Source: DATJGR01 sp035494855 (GTDB lineage Bacteria; Pseudomonadota; Gammaproteobacteria; Pseudomonadales; Azotimanducaceae). From it: 16,882 bases of DNA. Below are positions 1 to 7,611 of this stretch, in pieces (the first letter of the stretch is position 1; every line of letters starts with the position of its first letter). Position numbers and translations under genes: made by a program. The notes beneath the pieces were generated by a model that was given only the letters and a program-made list of their open reading frames with translations, was not told the DNA's origin and made no database searches. The stretch lies in assembly GCA_035494855.1 (NCBI GenBank), contig DATJGR010000303.1:1-16882 (forward strand). Direction: 5' to 3'.

Positions 1-728
1 CCCAGAAACTCCGCCTGCGGCACCGTCTGATCGACGAATTTCTGGCGCAGTTCGTCGTTCGACTGACGCTTCAGTTTCCACTGCATCGACTGCGCGGAAT
101 GCGCCGACTCCGCGTCGTGCGGCCCGAACATCATCAGCGACGGCCACCACCACCGGTTCAGCGCGTCCTGCGCCATGGCGCGTTGTTCATCGCTGCCACG
201 ACACAGCGCCAGGATGATTTCGTAGCCCTGGCGCATGTGGAAACTCTCTTCCTTGCAGATCCGCACCATCGCGCGCGCATACGGACCATATGACGTTCGC
301 TGTAGCGAGATCTGGTTGACGATTGCAGCGCCGTCGACGAGCCAGCCGATCGCGCCGACGTCGGCCCAGGTGAGCGACGGATAGTTGAAGATCGACGCGT
401 ACTTCGCGCGGCCTTCGTGCAGCGCATCGACGAGCGACTCGCGCGTCGCGCCGAGCGTCTCAGTGGCGCTATACAGGTACAGACCATGGCCCGCTTCGTC
501 CTGCACTTTCGCGAGCAGAATCGCTTTGCGCTTCAACGTCGGCGCGCGGCTGATCCAGTTTCCTTCCGGTTGCATGCCGATCACTTCGGAGTGCGCGTGC
601 TGCGACATCTGCCGGATCAGATTGCGGCGATATGCGTCCGGCATCCAGTCTTTCGGCTCGATGCGCTCTTCTGCTGCAACGCGCGCGTCGAAGCGCGCCT
701 GCAGTTCGGATTCGTCGAAACCAGCCAT
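1..728 (-). CDS. paaA: 1,2-phenylacetyl-CoA epoxidase, catalytic subunit A (partial, 3' end outside window)
   Basis: PaaA is the di-iron catalytic subunit of the multicomponent oxygenase that epoxidises the ring of phenylacetyl-CoA, the first ring-attacking step of aerobic phenylacetate catabolism in the cytoplasm. The visible 242 residues match the family closely. They carry the two ExxH ligand motifs of a ferritin-like di-iron protein (E78-A-G-H81 and E161-S-F-H164) and family stretches such as KYASIFNYPSLTWADVGAIG and WWWPSLMMFGPHDA. The start is ATG at 728, with AAGGA about 8 nt upstream. The reading frame is open to base 1, so the last quarter or so of a protein of just over 300 residues is missing. 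PaaB, C, D and E would be expected further left. The gene begins 78 bp after the YejM-like gene but has its own promoter (see 783-810). Confidence 0.96.
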   Translation of the reverse strand, partial: MAGFDESELQARFDARVAAEERIEPKDWMPDAYRRNLIRQMSQHAHSEVIGMQPEGNWISRAPTLKRKAILLAKVQDEAGHGLYLYSATETLGATRESLVDALHEGRAKYASIFNYPSLTWADVGAIGWLVDGAAIVNQISLQRTSYGPYARAMVRICKEESFHMRQGYEIILALCRGSDEQRAMAQDALNRWWWPSLMMFGPHDAESAHSAQSMQWKLKRQSNDELRQKFVDQTVPQAEFL

Positions 729-753
729 CGTGCCGTCCTTCTTGAAGCGATAC

Positions 754-779
754 GAAATTCAGGGGCCAGACCGAATTTC
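754..779. promoter_or_regulatory. 7-bp inverted repeat at the predicted paaA start site (operator candidate)
   Basis: GAAATTC (754-760) and GAATTTC (773-779) are perfect inverted repeats separated by 12 bp, so the half-site centres are 19 bp apart. The right arm lies at the predicted transcription start and the left arm within the leader, where a bound repressor would block initiation. There is no T tract, so it does not look like an intrinsic terminator for the upstream gene. The likely ligand would be a phenylacetyl-CoA-responsive repressor (PaaX or the TetR-type PaaR), which is inference because no regulator gene is in the window. Confidence 0.4.
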
Positions 780-782
780 TGA

Positions 783-810
783 ATCATACGGCGCGGACGC
801 GTCAAGTCAA
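783..810 (-). promoter_or_regulatory. sigma70-type promoter of paaA
   Basis: On the minus strand there is a -35 box TTGACT (805-810), a 16-bp spacer and a -10 box TATGAT (783-788). Each box matches the consensus at five of six positions, the best pair I see in the window. The -35 overlaps the stop codon of the upstream sulfatase-fold gene. Transcription would start near 775-777, leaving a leader of roughly 50 nt before the paaA ATG. The -10 region reads TATGATTC, which also matches the core of the E. coli PaaX box as I remember it (TRTGATTC). Confidence 0.6.
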
Positions 811-2717
811 TGCGTGGCGCCATCGTTCGTCAGAAACAGCGACATTTCCCGCATCACCTCCGCGAGTTCGTCCGTGTGAGCCCGGAAAAACGGCAACGCC
901 GGCACCGGTGCGTAGTCGCCTTGCCGGTGCACGTCGGCGTCGAAGCCGCCGCTCAGCGGGATGGTCGCAACGTAGTCTTTGTCGATGTACGCGAAACCCG
1001 ACCATTCGCTGGCGATCACGCGCGTTCGTTCGGGCACGCCGCGCACGACGTCGGCGCCGAGCGCGTAGTCCTCCACGGGGTTCGTCACACCGAATGCCGG
1101 CAACAACGACGGCACGATGTCGAGGTGGCTCGTCACGGTGTCGATCACCCGCGCCGGTTGCCCCGGAATCCGCATCACCATCGGCACGTGGATCTGTTCG
1201 TCGACGAACGCCGAGCCATGACCCCAATGACCGTGCTCGAGCAGTTCTTCGCCATGGTCGCCGGTGACGACGACGATCGTGTTCTGCATCAGCGCCTTCG
1301 CTTCGAGGTGATCGAGTAACCGGCCGATCTGACTGTCGACGAAGTGCGCCGCGTTGACGTAGCGGTTGCGGATCAGCTCGATGTCACGCGCAGGGTTCAT
1401 CAGGGCGTAATTCATCGCGTCGCCATACGGTTTTGCGATCGCATCCTGTTCCGGGAACTGATACGGCGCGTGCGTGCTCTCGAAGAACAGAAAACGCATG
1501 AACGGTTTTGCCGTGTCGCGTTTCTCGAGGCTCGCGATGATCGCGTCGACGTTGTGCTCGTCACGATGCCAGAACACTTCGTCTTCCGAGTATTCGTGCC
1601 GACGTTCGGCCGGTACGTCGACGAAAATGGTGCGGTCGAATTCCGGATACGAGAACTTCGCGCTGGTGAACACTTCGACGTCGTACCCAAGCCGGCCGAG
1701 CACGTCGAAGAACACCGGCCCGCGCTGCCGTTCGAGCACGTGCGACCAGTACGGCCCGTGCAGCGAGTAGAACATCGTGAACATGCCCATTCGGGTGCGG
1801 TTACCGCCGCTCAAATGGTGCGTGAGGCGTAGGTTGTCGGCGGCGAATGCCCACAACCGCGGCATCGTTGTGTTGTTCAGCAGGTCGAACCGCATCGATT
1901 CGACGACGAGCCACAGAACGTTCGGCGGCGCTCCAATCGGCGAAATCTCGATCGGCTTGCGCGGATACGCGAGTGCGCCGCGCTGCGACACCGACGCGAT
2001 CAACGCCGGCGCGGGTTCGATGCCGATGCGTTTGGCCGCCGAGCGGAACGTAACCGGCTGATAGAACGGGAACAATCCGGACGCCCGCAGCATCTGCCCG
2101 TTGCCGGAGAGATCCGCATAGCCGTACAGCCCCTTGTCGCACAGCACGATCGCGATCACGCTGGCGACGACCATCCACGGCCGATGCCGCCGATCGACGC
2201 CGCCGCGGCGTTGCAACCACCAGACCGCACCGAACACGGCGACGAAGATGGCGACGATTGCGGCCGCCACCGTCAGCCACGTTTCGGTCGATGCTTCCAT
2301 CGATGCGACACCGCCCGGCGTCGTGACGAGGTTCCAGACGAAACCGTTGATGTGGAAACCGTATAGCGCGTGAATCCGCACGTCGGCGAGCAGCGTCGCC
2401 GCGACGAGCGTCGCAACCAGCGCGAACAGCAGGTGCATCGTCCGCGCGATCACCGCGCTGCGATTCGATCTGCGTTCGAGATGACCCGTCAGCCACGCCA
2501 CGACGAACAGCGGCGCCGCGATCAGCAGCGATTGATCGAGCCACGCAAAGAACACGAACGCGATCTCGATCGAGTCGGCCGGACGCCACGTCGCCGCGAA
2601 TTGTGCGAGCGTAACCAACACGATCGCCAGACCGAACACGCTCGCGCGCCACAGCCCGGGCGCGAGTGGACGCGCCTTCTGCGCGGTCGATCCGATTGAA
2701 TCTCTAACGGTTGACAT
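807..2717 (-). CDS. YejM/PbgA/LapC-like inner-membrane protein with periplasmic sulfatase/phosphoglycerol-transferase fold
   Basis: The product is 636 residues long. Its N-terminal 190 or so residues contain about five hydrophobic segments (around 25-45, 52-78, 87-108, 131-155 and 168-184), followed by a periplasmic alkaline-phosphatase-superfamily domain. The segment GGNRTRMGMFTMFYSLHG aligns from memory with the SGNSTDTGLFGLFYGI region of E. coli YejM, the regulator of LPS synthesis that acts through LapB/FtsH. Unlike YejM, this protein keeps the residues that bind metal and serve as nucleophile in LtaS-type enzymes: E273 in VVESMR, T308 in NRTRMG, D487-H488 in TGDHGEE, plus GHWGHG ending near H500. 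It may therefore be an active envelope-modifying transferase or hydrolase rather than a pure regulator. ATG at 2717 is chosen because the longer frame overlaps the divergent methyltransferase and lacks membrane-protein character. Confidence 0.85.
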   Translation of the reverse strand: MSTVRDSIGSTAQKARPLAPGLWRASVFGLAIVLVTLAQFAATWRPADSIEIAFVFFAWLDQSLLIAAPLFVVAWLTGHLERRSNRSAVIARTMHLLFALVATLVAATLLADVRIHALYGFHINGFVWNLVTTPGGVASMEASTETWLTVAAAIVAIFVAVFGAVWWLQRRGGVDRRHRPWMVVASVIAIVLCDKGLYGYADLSGNGQMLRASGLFPFYQPVTFRSAAKRIGIEPAPALIASVSQRGALAYPRKPIEISPIGAPPNVLWLVVESMRFDLLNNTTMPRLWAFAADNLRLTHHLSGGNRTRMGMFTMFYSLHGPYWSHVLERQRGPVFFDVLGRLGYDVEVFTSAKFSYPEFDRTIFVDVPAERRHEYSEDEVFWHRDEHNVDAIIASLEKRDTAKPFMRFLFFESTHAPYQFPEQDAIAKPYGDAMNYALMNPARDIELIRNRYVNAAHFVDSQIGRLLDHLEAKALMQNTIVVVTGDHGEELLEHGHWGHGSAFVDEQIHVPMVMRIPGQPARVIDTVTSHLDIVPSLLPAFGVTNPVEDYALGADVVRGVPERTRVIASEWSGFAYIDKDYVATIPLSGGFDADVHRQGDYAPVPALPFFRAHTDELAEVMREMSLFLTNDGATH

Positions 2718-2774
2718 GCGGTCGCGTTGCCGATGACTCTCTGCGGCGCGCAGATTACCGCCCCCGGAGGTTGC

Positions 2775-3422
2775 TTGCCCGAGATCATTGCCTACGACAC
2801 CGAGCGGGCGTCCGCCTATCACCGCCATCACCACAAGAATCTGCGCACGCGCATCTCGACCGCGCGCGAGCGTCAACTCGTCGGTCGCGCGCTCGCGACC
2901 TTTCGCACGACCGATACCGTGCTCGACCTCGCGTGTGGAACGGGTCGGTTCTGGCCGGTGATCGACGCGCGCGCGTCGTCCATCGTCGCCGTGGACAACA
3001 GCGACGCAATGCTGCGCGAGGCGATCGCGCACGCCGCGCCGAACGCGCACCGCAGCGCCGTGTGCGGATCGGCATTCGCGTTGCCGTTCGGCGATCGCAC
3101 GTTCGACGTCGTGGTATGCATGCGGTTCCTGCACCACCTGGCACATCGCGACGATCGATTGGCCGCGTTGGCCGAGATTCGGCGCGTCACGCGAAGCGGC
3201 GCAGTGGTCTCGTTGTGGACCGACGGGAGCCGCGAGGGGCGGCGGCGGCTGCGCGAACAAAGGGCAGCGACTTCGCCGCGCGGCTTCGGCCGGCGCGTTT
3301 GCGTCGAACGCACCACCATCGAGCGTGATTTCGCCGACGCGGGATTTACCGGTGCAACCGGCTTCGATTTCGCACCGGGCTTGTCGATGTGGCGCGTATA
3401 TGCGCTGCACTGCGCGGATTGA
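2775..3422 (+). CDS. class I SAM-dependent methyltransferase
   Basis: This 215-residue Rossmann-fold methyltransferase has motif I VLDLACGTGRF (near residue 45), an acidic residue after strand 2 in IVAVDNSDAML, the later motif FDVVVCMRFLHHLAH, and LAEIRRVTRSGAVVSLW. These features mark the UbiE/Methyltransf_11 group; the substrate cannot be read from sequence. I chose TTG at 2775 because GGAGG lies 4 nt upstream and the family usually begins near this point (EIIAYDTERASAYH). An in-frame ATG at 2733 or TTG at 2727 would add about 15 residues but has no ribosome-binding site and crowds the divergent start at 2717. With the TTG start, 57 bp separate it from the YejM-like gene, enough for back-to-back promoters. 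An envelope-lipid or quinone target is possible but unsupported. Confidence 0.85.
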   Translation: MPEIIAYDTERASAYHRHHHKNLRTRISTARERQLVGRALATFRTTDTVLDLACGTGRFWPVIDARASSIVAVDNSDAMLREAIAHAAPNAHRSAVCGSAFALPFGDRTFDVVVCMRFLHHLAHRDDRLAALAEIRRVTRSGAVVSLWTDGSREGRRRLREQRAATSPRGFGRRVCVERTTIERDFADAGFTGATGFDFAPGLSMWRVYALHCAD

Positions 3423-3456
3423 TGCGGTCGTAATCGCCGAAATTACGCGTCCGGCA

Positions 3457-3484
3457 TTGCGTTTCGACCCGCCGCCAATAGACT
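3457..3484 (+). promoter_or_regulatory. weak promoter candidate for the alpha/beta hydrolase
   Basis: TTGCGT (3457-3462), 16 bp, then TAGACT (3479-3484) lies in the 98-bp gap after the methyltransferase and would place a start about 30 nt before the ATG at 3521. The -35 match is poor (three of six) and the -10 is four of six, so cotranscription with the methyltransferase is equally possible. Confidence 0.25.
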
Positions 3485-3520
3485 AGCCGGCTTTTGTTGA
3501 CCGCAGTCCCGGAAGAATAG

Positions 3521-4396
3521 ATGTCACACGCCGCTACCAGTACGAAGTCGCAACGTCCGCACGAACTGAATTTCGACGTGAACGGCCTGCGTCTAACGGC
3601 CAAGGCATGGGGCGATCCGGCGGGCGTTCCCACGCTCGCGCTCCACGGCTGGCTCGACAACGCCAACACGTTCGATCGACTCGCGCCGTTACTTCCGGAA
3701 CTCGATCTGGTCGCTCCCGATTTCGCCGGTCATGGTTTCTCGTCGCATCGCCCGGCCGGCGTTCACTACACGTCGCTGCTCGACGTGCAGGACGTGCTGG
3801 CCATCGCGAACGATCTGCGCTGGGACCGCTTCAACGTAATCGGCCACTCGATGGGCGCAAGCGTGGCAACGGAACTGGCCGGTCTGTTCCCGGAACGCAT
3901 CCTGCGCGCGGTGCTGATCGACGGCTTCGCGCATCACGAAGGCGACTCGAACGAGGGCGTATTGGCGAACCGACGCGCAATCGAGCAGATGCTGGCACAG
4001 CACAAGTCGCCGCCGGTCTACGCCGACCTCGACGCGATGATCAAGCGCGTCACCGAAGCAACCGACCAGAGCTGGGACGCGGCCGCGACGCTGGTTGCGC
4101 GCGGCCATCGCCTGGTGCGCGGCGGCTATACGTGGCGCACCGATCCGCGCATCCGCTTCAGTACGCCGCAGCGCCAGAACGACGACCAGCTCGACGCGCT
4201 GATGCAGCGCTCCACCGCAACGACCCTGCTGATCGTTGCGAATCAGGGCGACCGTTGGTACCGACCCGGTATCGAACGGCGCGCCAGACATCACCCAGCG
4301 CTGCACATCGAATACGTCGACGGTCCCCACCATGTGCACCTCGAGCACGCACCGCGTGTCGCCGATCTGATCCGGGAATTCCTCGAACTCGGTTAG
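3521..4396 (+). CDS. alpha/beta hydrolase (SERHL/kraken-like)
   Basis: This cytoplasmic serine hydrolase has 291 residues and no signal peptide. The segment LALHGWLDNANTFDRLAPLLP forms the oxyanion region near residue 41. The nucleophile elbow is GHSMGA with Ser110, the acid is probably Asp244 in NQGDRW, and the histidine lies in GPHHVHLEH (His270 or His271). The HGWLDN and HHVHLE pattern recalls the serine hydrolase-like (SERHL) and kraken group. That group has no well-defined bacterial substrate, so I name only an esterase/hydrolase. ATG at 3521 is preceded by a GGAAGA ribosome-binding site. The gene follows the methyltransferase in the same direction after 98 bp and converges on the RND pump gene. 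It is unrelated in detail to the second hydrolase at 8931-9821. Confidence 0.88.
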   Translation: MSHAATSTKSQRPHELNFDVNGLRLTAKAWGDPAGVPTLALHGWLDNANTFDRLAPLLPELDLVAPDFAGHGFSSHRPAGVHYTSLLDVQDVLAIANDLRWDRFNVIGHSMGASVATELAGLFPERILRAVLIDGFAHHEGDSNEGVLANRRAIEQMLAQHKSPPVYADLDAMIKRVTEATDQSWDAAATLVARGHRLVRGGYTWRTDPRIRFSTPQRQNDDQLDALMQRSTATTLLIVANQGDRWYRPGIERRARHHPALHIEYVDGPHHVHLEHAPRVADLIREFLELG

Positions 4397-4406
4397 CGAT
4401 CGATGC

Positions 4407-4481
4407 GCTTCGGTTCCCGGTGGAGGTAGCTCGAGCGTGTCCTGCGCACCGCCTCAGCTACTCCAAGAGTTCATTCGAAGC
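4407..4481. terminator. possible stem-loop between convergent genes
   Basis: In the 98-bp gap between the convergent hydrolase and RND genes, GGAGGTAGCT (4422-4431) pairs with AGCTACTCC (4456-4464) with one bulged G. An outer GCTTCG/CGAAGC pair (4407-4412 and 4476-4481) encloses it. There is no U tract on either strand, so a terminator role rests mainly on position. The rest of the gap shows nothing recognisable. Confidence 0.3.
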
Positions 4482-4494
4482 CGTCAACCCCGCA

Positions 4495-7400
4495 TCAGTG
4501 GCGTTCCACCTCAGCCGAATGAACGCCCTCCGCCCGCGGCGTCGCCAATCGAGACAGCCGCGGCAGGATCCAGCGTTCGAAGTCGTCGACGAATTCGTAA
4601 ACCACCGGCACCAGCACCAGCGACAGCACGGTCGACGTGATGAGCCCGCCGATGACAGCGATCGCCATAGGTTGGCGGAATTCGGATCCCTGCCCGATCG
4701 ACAGCGCCGTCGGCAACATGCCGGCCATCATCGCGAGGCTGGTCATCACGATCGGCCGCGCGCGTTCGCTGCACGCCTCGAGCAACGCTTCGCGCTGGTT
4801 GTATCCTTCGCGTTCGCGTTCGATCGCGTACTCGACCAGCAGAATCGAGTTCTTCGCGGCCAATCCCATCAGCATCAGGAACCCGATCAGCGACGGTATC
4901 CCGAGCATCGAACCCCCCAACAACAGCGCCAGAAACGCACCGCCGACGGCGGTGGGCAGCGCCATCATGATGATCACCGGTTTGAAGAAGCTGCGGAACA
5001 GCAGCACCATCACGAGGTAAACCAGCCCGATCGCCTCTGCGAACGCGATGAGGAAACCGAGTGTCAGCTGCTGCAGCGCCTGTTCCTGCCCCTGCGATGC
5101 ACGGCCGAGTCCCGGTGGCGGCGTCTTCAGCACCGGCAGCGCCTCGACCTTGTTCAGCGCGTCGCCCAGTTGCACGCCGCCGGTCAGATCGGCGCGAATG
5201 GTCAGGTTGCGCCTGCGGTCGAAACGGCTGATCTGCGCAGGACCCGCCTGAAAATAGACATCTGCGACGGTTTCGAGCGTGGTCGTTCCACCCATCGCAG
5301 TCGGAATACGCATGTTCTTGATCACCGACAGATCGGCGCGGGCGTTTTGCGGCAGGCGCACGCGGATGGGAATGCGGCGCTCGCCTTCGTTCAGCTTGGC
5401 GACATTGGCGTCGATGTCGCCGACCGTCGCGATGCGCGCGGCAGCCGCGATGGTGGCGACCGAGACACCGAGACGCGCGGCCTCGTCGGCCTTCGGCCGG
5501 ACGACGATCTCGGGTCCGCTGGGCGGCGTGGTGGGGCGCGCATCGACGATGCCCGGTATGGAGCGCATCTCACGCTGCAACGCCAGGCCCGCCGCTTCGA
5601 GTCCTTCGCCCGTCTCGCTGGTCAGGATGACGTTGATGCCGGCCGAGCCGAATTCGGCGTTGTCGAACGTCAACCGCGCGTCGGGAATCTCGAGCAACTT
5701 TGGTCGTATCCGGTCGCGGATCACGCTGACACGGGAGTCGCGCCGCGCCTTTAGGATCAGCGTGACCGTTCCTTTGGTGACTCCTGCACTCGAGGTGAAG
5801 CCGCCCGGTCCGCCGCTCGTGCCCCCGTTGCCCACTTGCGCAAACACCGACTCCGCCTCCGGTTGCGCAGCCAGCAGATCGTGAACCTCAGTTACGACGG
5901 CGCGCATGTCGCCAATCGTCGAACCCGGCGGCGCCTCGATCGCGACGCTCAAGAAGTTGGGATTCCCCTCGGGCTGCACGCCTTTCGGCAACGGCACCAC
6001 GAGCGCGATGGAGAGGAAGAACAGAAGCGTGGCCAGAACGACCGACGCCCATCGATGGTCGAGCGCCCACGTCAGCGCGCGCCGATACAGCACTGGAAGC
6101 TCCGGCCGTTTTTTCGCCGGTTTCGGAACGAGGAAGTACGCCGCCATCAGCGGCGTCAGCAGGCGGGCCACCAACAGCGAGAACAGCACCGCAACGGTCA
6201 CCGTCACGCCGAACTCGCGGAAGAACTGTCCGGGTATCCCGGGCATGAAAACGACCGGAAAGAACGTGGCGGCAATGGCGAAGGTGGTCGCCACGACGGC
6301 CAGGGCAATCTGGTCCGCGCCCTGGATGGCTGCGTCGTACGGACGCAGTCCACGGTACACGCGCTTCTCGATGTTCTCGATTTCGACGATGGCGTCGTCG
6401 ACCAGGATCCCGATGACGAGGGTCAGCCCCAGCAGCGTCACCATGTTCAGGCTGAACCCCAGCACGCTCATGAAGAAGAACGTCGGAATCAGCGAGACCG
6501 GCATGGCAATGGCGGTGATCAGCGTCGAACGCCAGTCGCGCAGAAAAACGAACACGACCAGCGCCGCCAGCAGCATGCCCTCCAGCAGCGTGTGCCAGGT
6601 GGCGATGAAGCCGGCGCGAGTCTGGTCAACGCGCGACAGGATCTTTGTGATCGATATGCCTTCGTGCTTCTCGAGCAATTTGTCGATGGCTGCGGAAACG
6701 CCGTTCTCAGTGGTGATCTCGCTCGCGTCTTTGACCTTGCTGACCTGAAATCCGACCACCGGCTGACCGTTGAGCAGCGCGAATGAGCGCACCTCCGCGG
6801 AGCCGTCACCCACATCCGCGACATCGGAGAGCCGCACCGATCGCCCACCACCCGTCGGGACGGTGATGTTGCGAATCTGCTCGACCGTGACCGCGGCGCC
6901 AAGAATCCGCAACGTCTGTTCGCGACCGCCTACGGTCACGCGCCCACCCGGCGCATCGAGACTCGCAACCGCGAGTGCCTGGTTCACGTTGTCGGCGGTA
7001 AGTCCCTGCGCCGCCATTCGATCAGGATCCACGACGACGTTGATCTCGCGATCCACGCCGCCCACCCGTCTGACCTGCGCAACGCCGGGTGCGGCCTGCA
7101 GCGTGCGGGCAATGGTGTCTTCGATGAACCACGACAGTTCCTGTATCGACAACGCCGGCGCGGAAACCGCGTACGTGATGATCGGCTGGTCGTCGATCTC
7201 CAGACGCCGAACCAGCGGTGGATCGACATCGCGCGGCAGGTCCGCGCGCGCCTGATCGGTGCGCGTTCGCACGTCGTCCAATGCCTTCTGCAGATCTGTT
7301 CCCAGATAGAACTGGACCACGGTCGTCGAGGAGCCCTGCGTGATCGTCGAAGCGATGTTCTGGACGTTCGCGAGCCCCGCCATCGAATTCTCGACCTGCC

Positions 7401-7611
7401 GGGTGATCTGGCTTTCCATTTCGGCCGGCGCCGCGCCGTTGCGCGTCACGCTGACCGCGACGGCGGGGAACTCCACGTTGGGGAAGTTCTTGACCGGTAA
7501 CTTGAAGTACGAGAACAGGCCCATCACCACGAGCGCGATGAACAGCACCGTGACCGGGACCGGGTTTCTGATTCCCCATGCCGAGAGGCGAAACTCGTTT
7601 TGGTCGTTCAT
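4495..7611 (-). CDS. RND efflux transporter, inner-membrane pump subunit (AcrB/MdtB-type, HAE1-like)
   Basis: The product is 1038 residues, normal for an AcrB-family pump. It is the proton-driven inner-membrane trimer that exports hydrophobic compounds through an adaptor and an outer-membrane channel. The N-terminus IRNPVPVTVLFIALVVMGLFSYFKLPVKNFP is typical TM1. The proton relay is intact, with Asp405-Asp406 in GILVDDAIVEIEN (TM4) and Lys920 in GLAAKNSILLVEYA (TM10). Two large periplasmic loops flank the duplicated halves. The ATG overlaps the TGA of the adaptor gene (ATGA, 7608-7611), so the two are translationally coupled. No TolC-like gene is in the window, so the outer-membrane channel must be encoded elsewhere. 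Substrates cannot be inferred. Confidence 0.96.
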   Translation of the reverse strand: MNDQNEFRLSAWGIRNPVPVTVLFIALVVMGLFSYFKLPVKNFPNVEFPAVAVSVTRNGAAPAEMESQITRQVENSMAGLANVQNIASTITQGSSTTVVQFYLGTDLQKALDDVRTRTDQARADLPRDVDPPLVRRLEIDDQPIITYAVSAPALSIQELSWFIEDTIARTLQAAPGVAQVRRVGGVDREINVVVDPDRMAAQGLTADNVNQALAVASLDAPGGRVTVGGREQTLRILGAAVTVEQIRNITVPTGGGRSVRLSDVADVGDGSAEVRSFALLNGQPVVGFQVSKVKDASEITTENGVSAAIDKLLEKHEGISITKILSRVDQTRAGFIATWHTLLEGMLLAALVVFVFLRDWRSTLITAIAMPVSLIPTFFFMSVLGFSLNMVTLLGLTLVIGILVDDAIVEIENIEKRVYRGLRPYDAAIQGADQIALAVVATTFAIAATFFPVVFMPGIPGQFFREFGVTVTVAVLFSLLVARLLTPLMAAYFLVPKPAKKRPELPVLYRRALTWALDHRWASVVLATLLFFLSIALVVPLPKGVQPEGNPNFLSVAIEAPPGSTIGDMRAVVTEVHDLLAAQPEAESVFAQVGNGGTSGGPGGFTSSAGVTKGTVTLILKARRDSRVSVIRDRIRPKLLEIPDARLTFDNAEFGSAGINVILTSETGEGLEAAGLALQREMRSIPGIVDARPTTPPSGPEIVVRPKADEAARLGVSVATIAAAARIATVGDIDANVAKLNEGERRIPIRVRLPQNARADLSVIKNMRIPTAMGGTTTLETVADVYFQAGPAQISRFDRRRNLTIRADLTGGVQLGDALNKVEALPVLKTPPPGLGRASQGQEQALQQLTLGFLIAFAEAIGLVYLVMVLLFRSFFKPVIIMMALPTAVGGAFLALLLGGSMLGIPSLIGFLMLMGLAAKNSILLVEYAIEREREGYNQREALLEACSERARPIVMTSLAMMAGMLPTALSIGQGSEFRQPMAIAVIGGLITSTVLSLVLVPVVYEFVDDFERWILPRLSRLATPRAEGVHSAEVERH

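Noticed and set aside
2718..3410. 231-codon N-terminal extension of the YejM-like frame
   Set aside because: It is antisense to the methyltransferase, Arg-rich and lacks membrane segments; the real N-terminal TM region starts just after ATG 2717.
3429..3447. CGTAAT/ATTACG 6-bp hairpin after the methyltransferase
   Set aside because: AT-containing short stem with no U tract; too weak to call a terminator.
3607..5754. Long plus-strand open frame of 715 codons
   Set aside because: It overlaps the alpha/beta hydrolase in another frame and runs antisense through the RND gene; its composition (Arg, Gln, His rich) is that of a shadow frame in GC-rich DNA.
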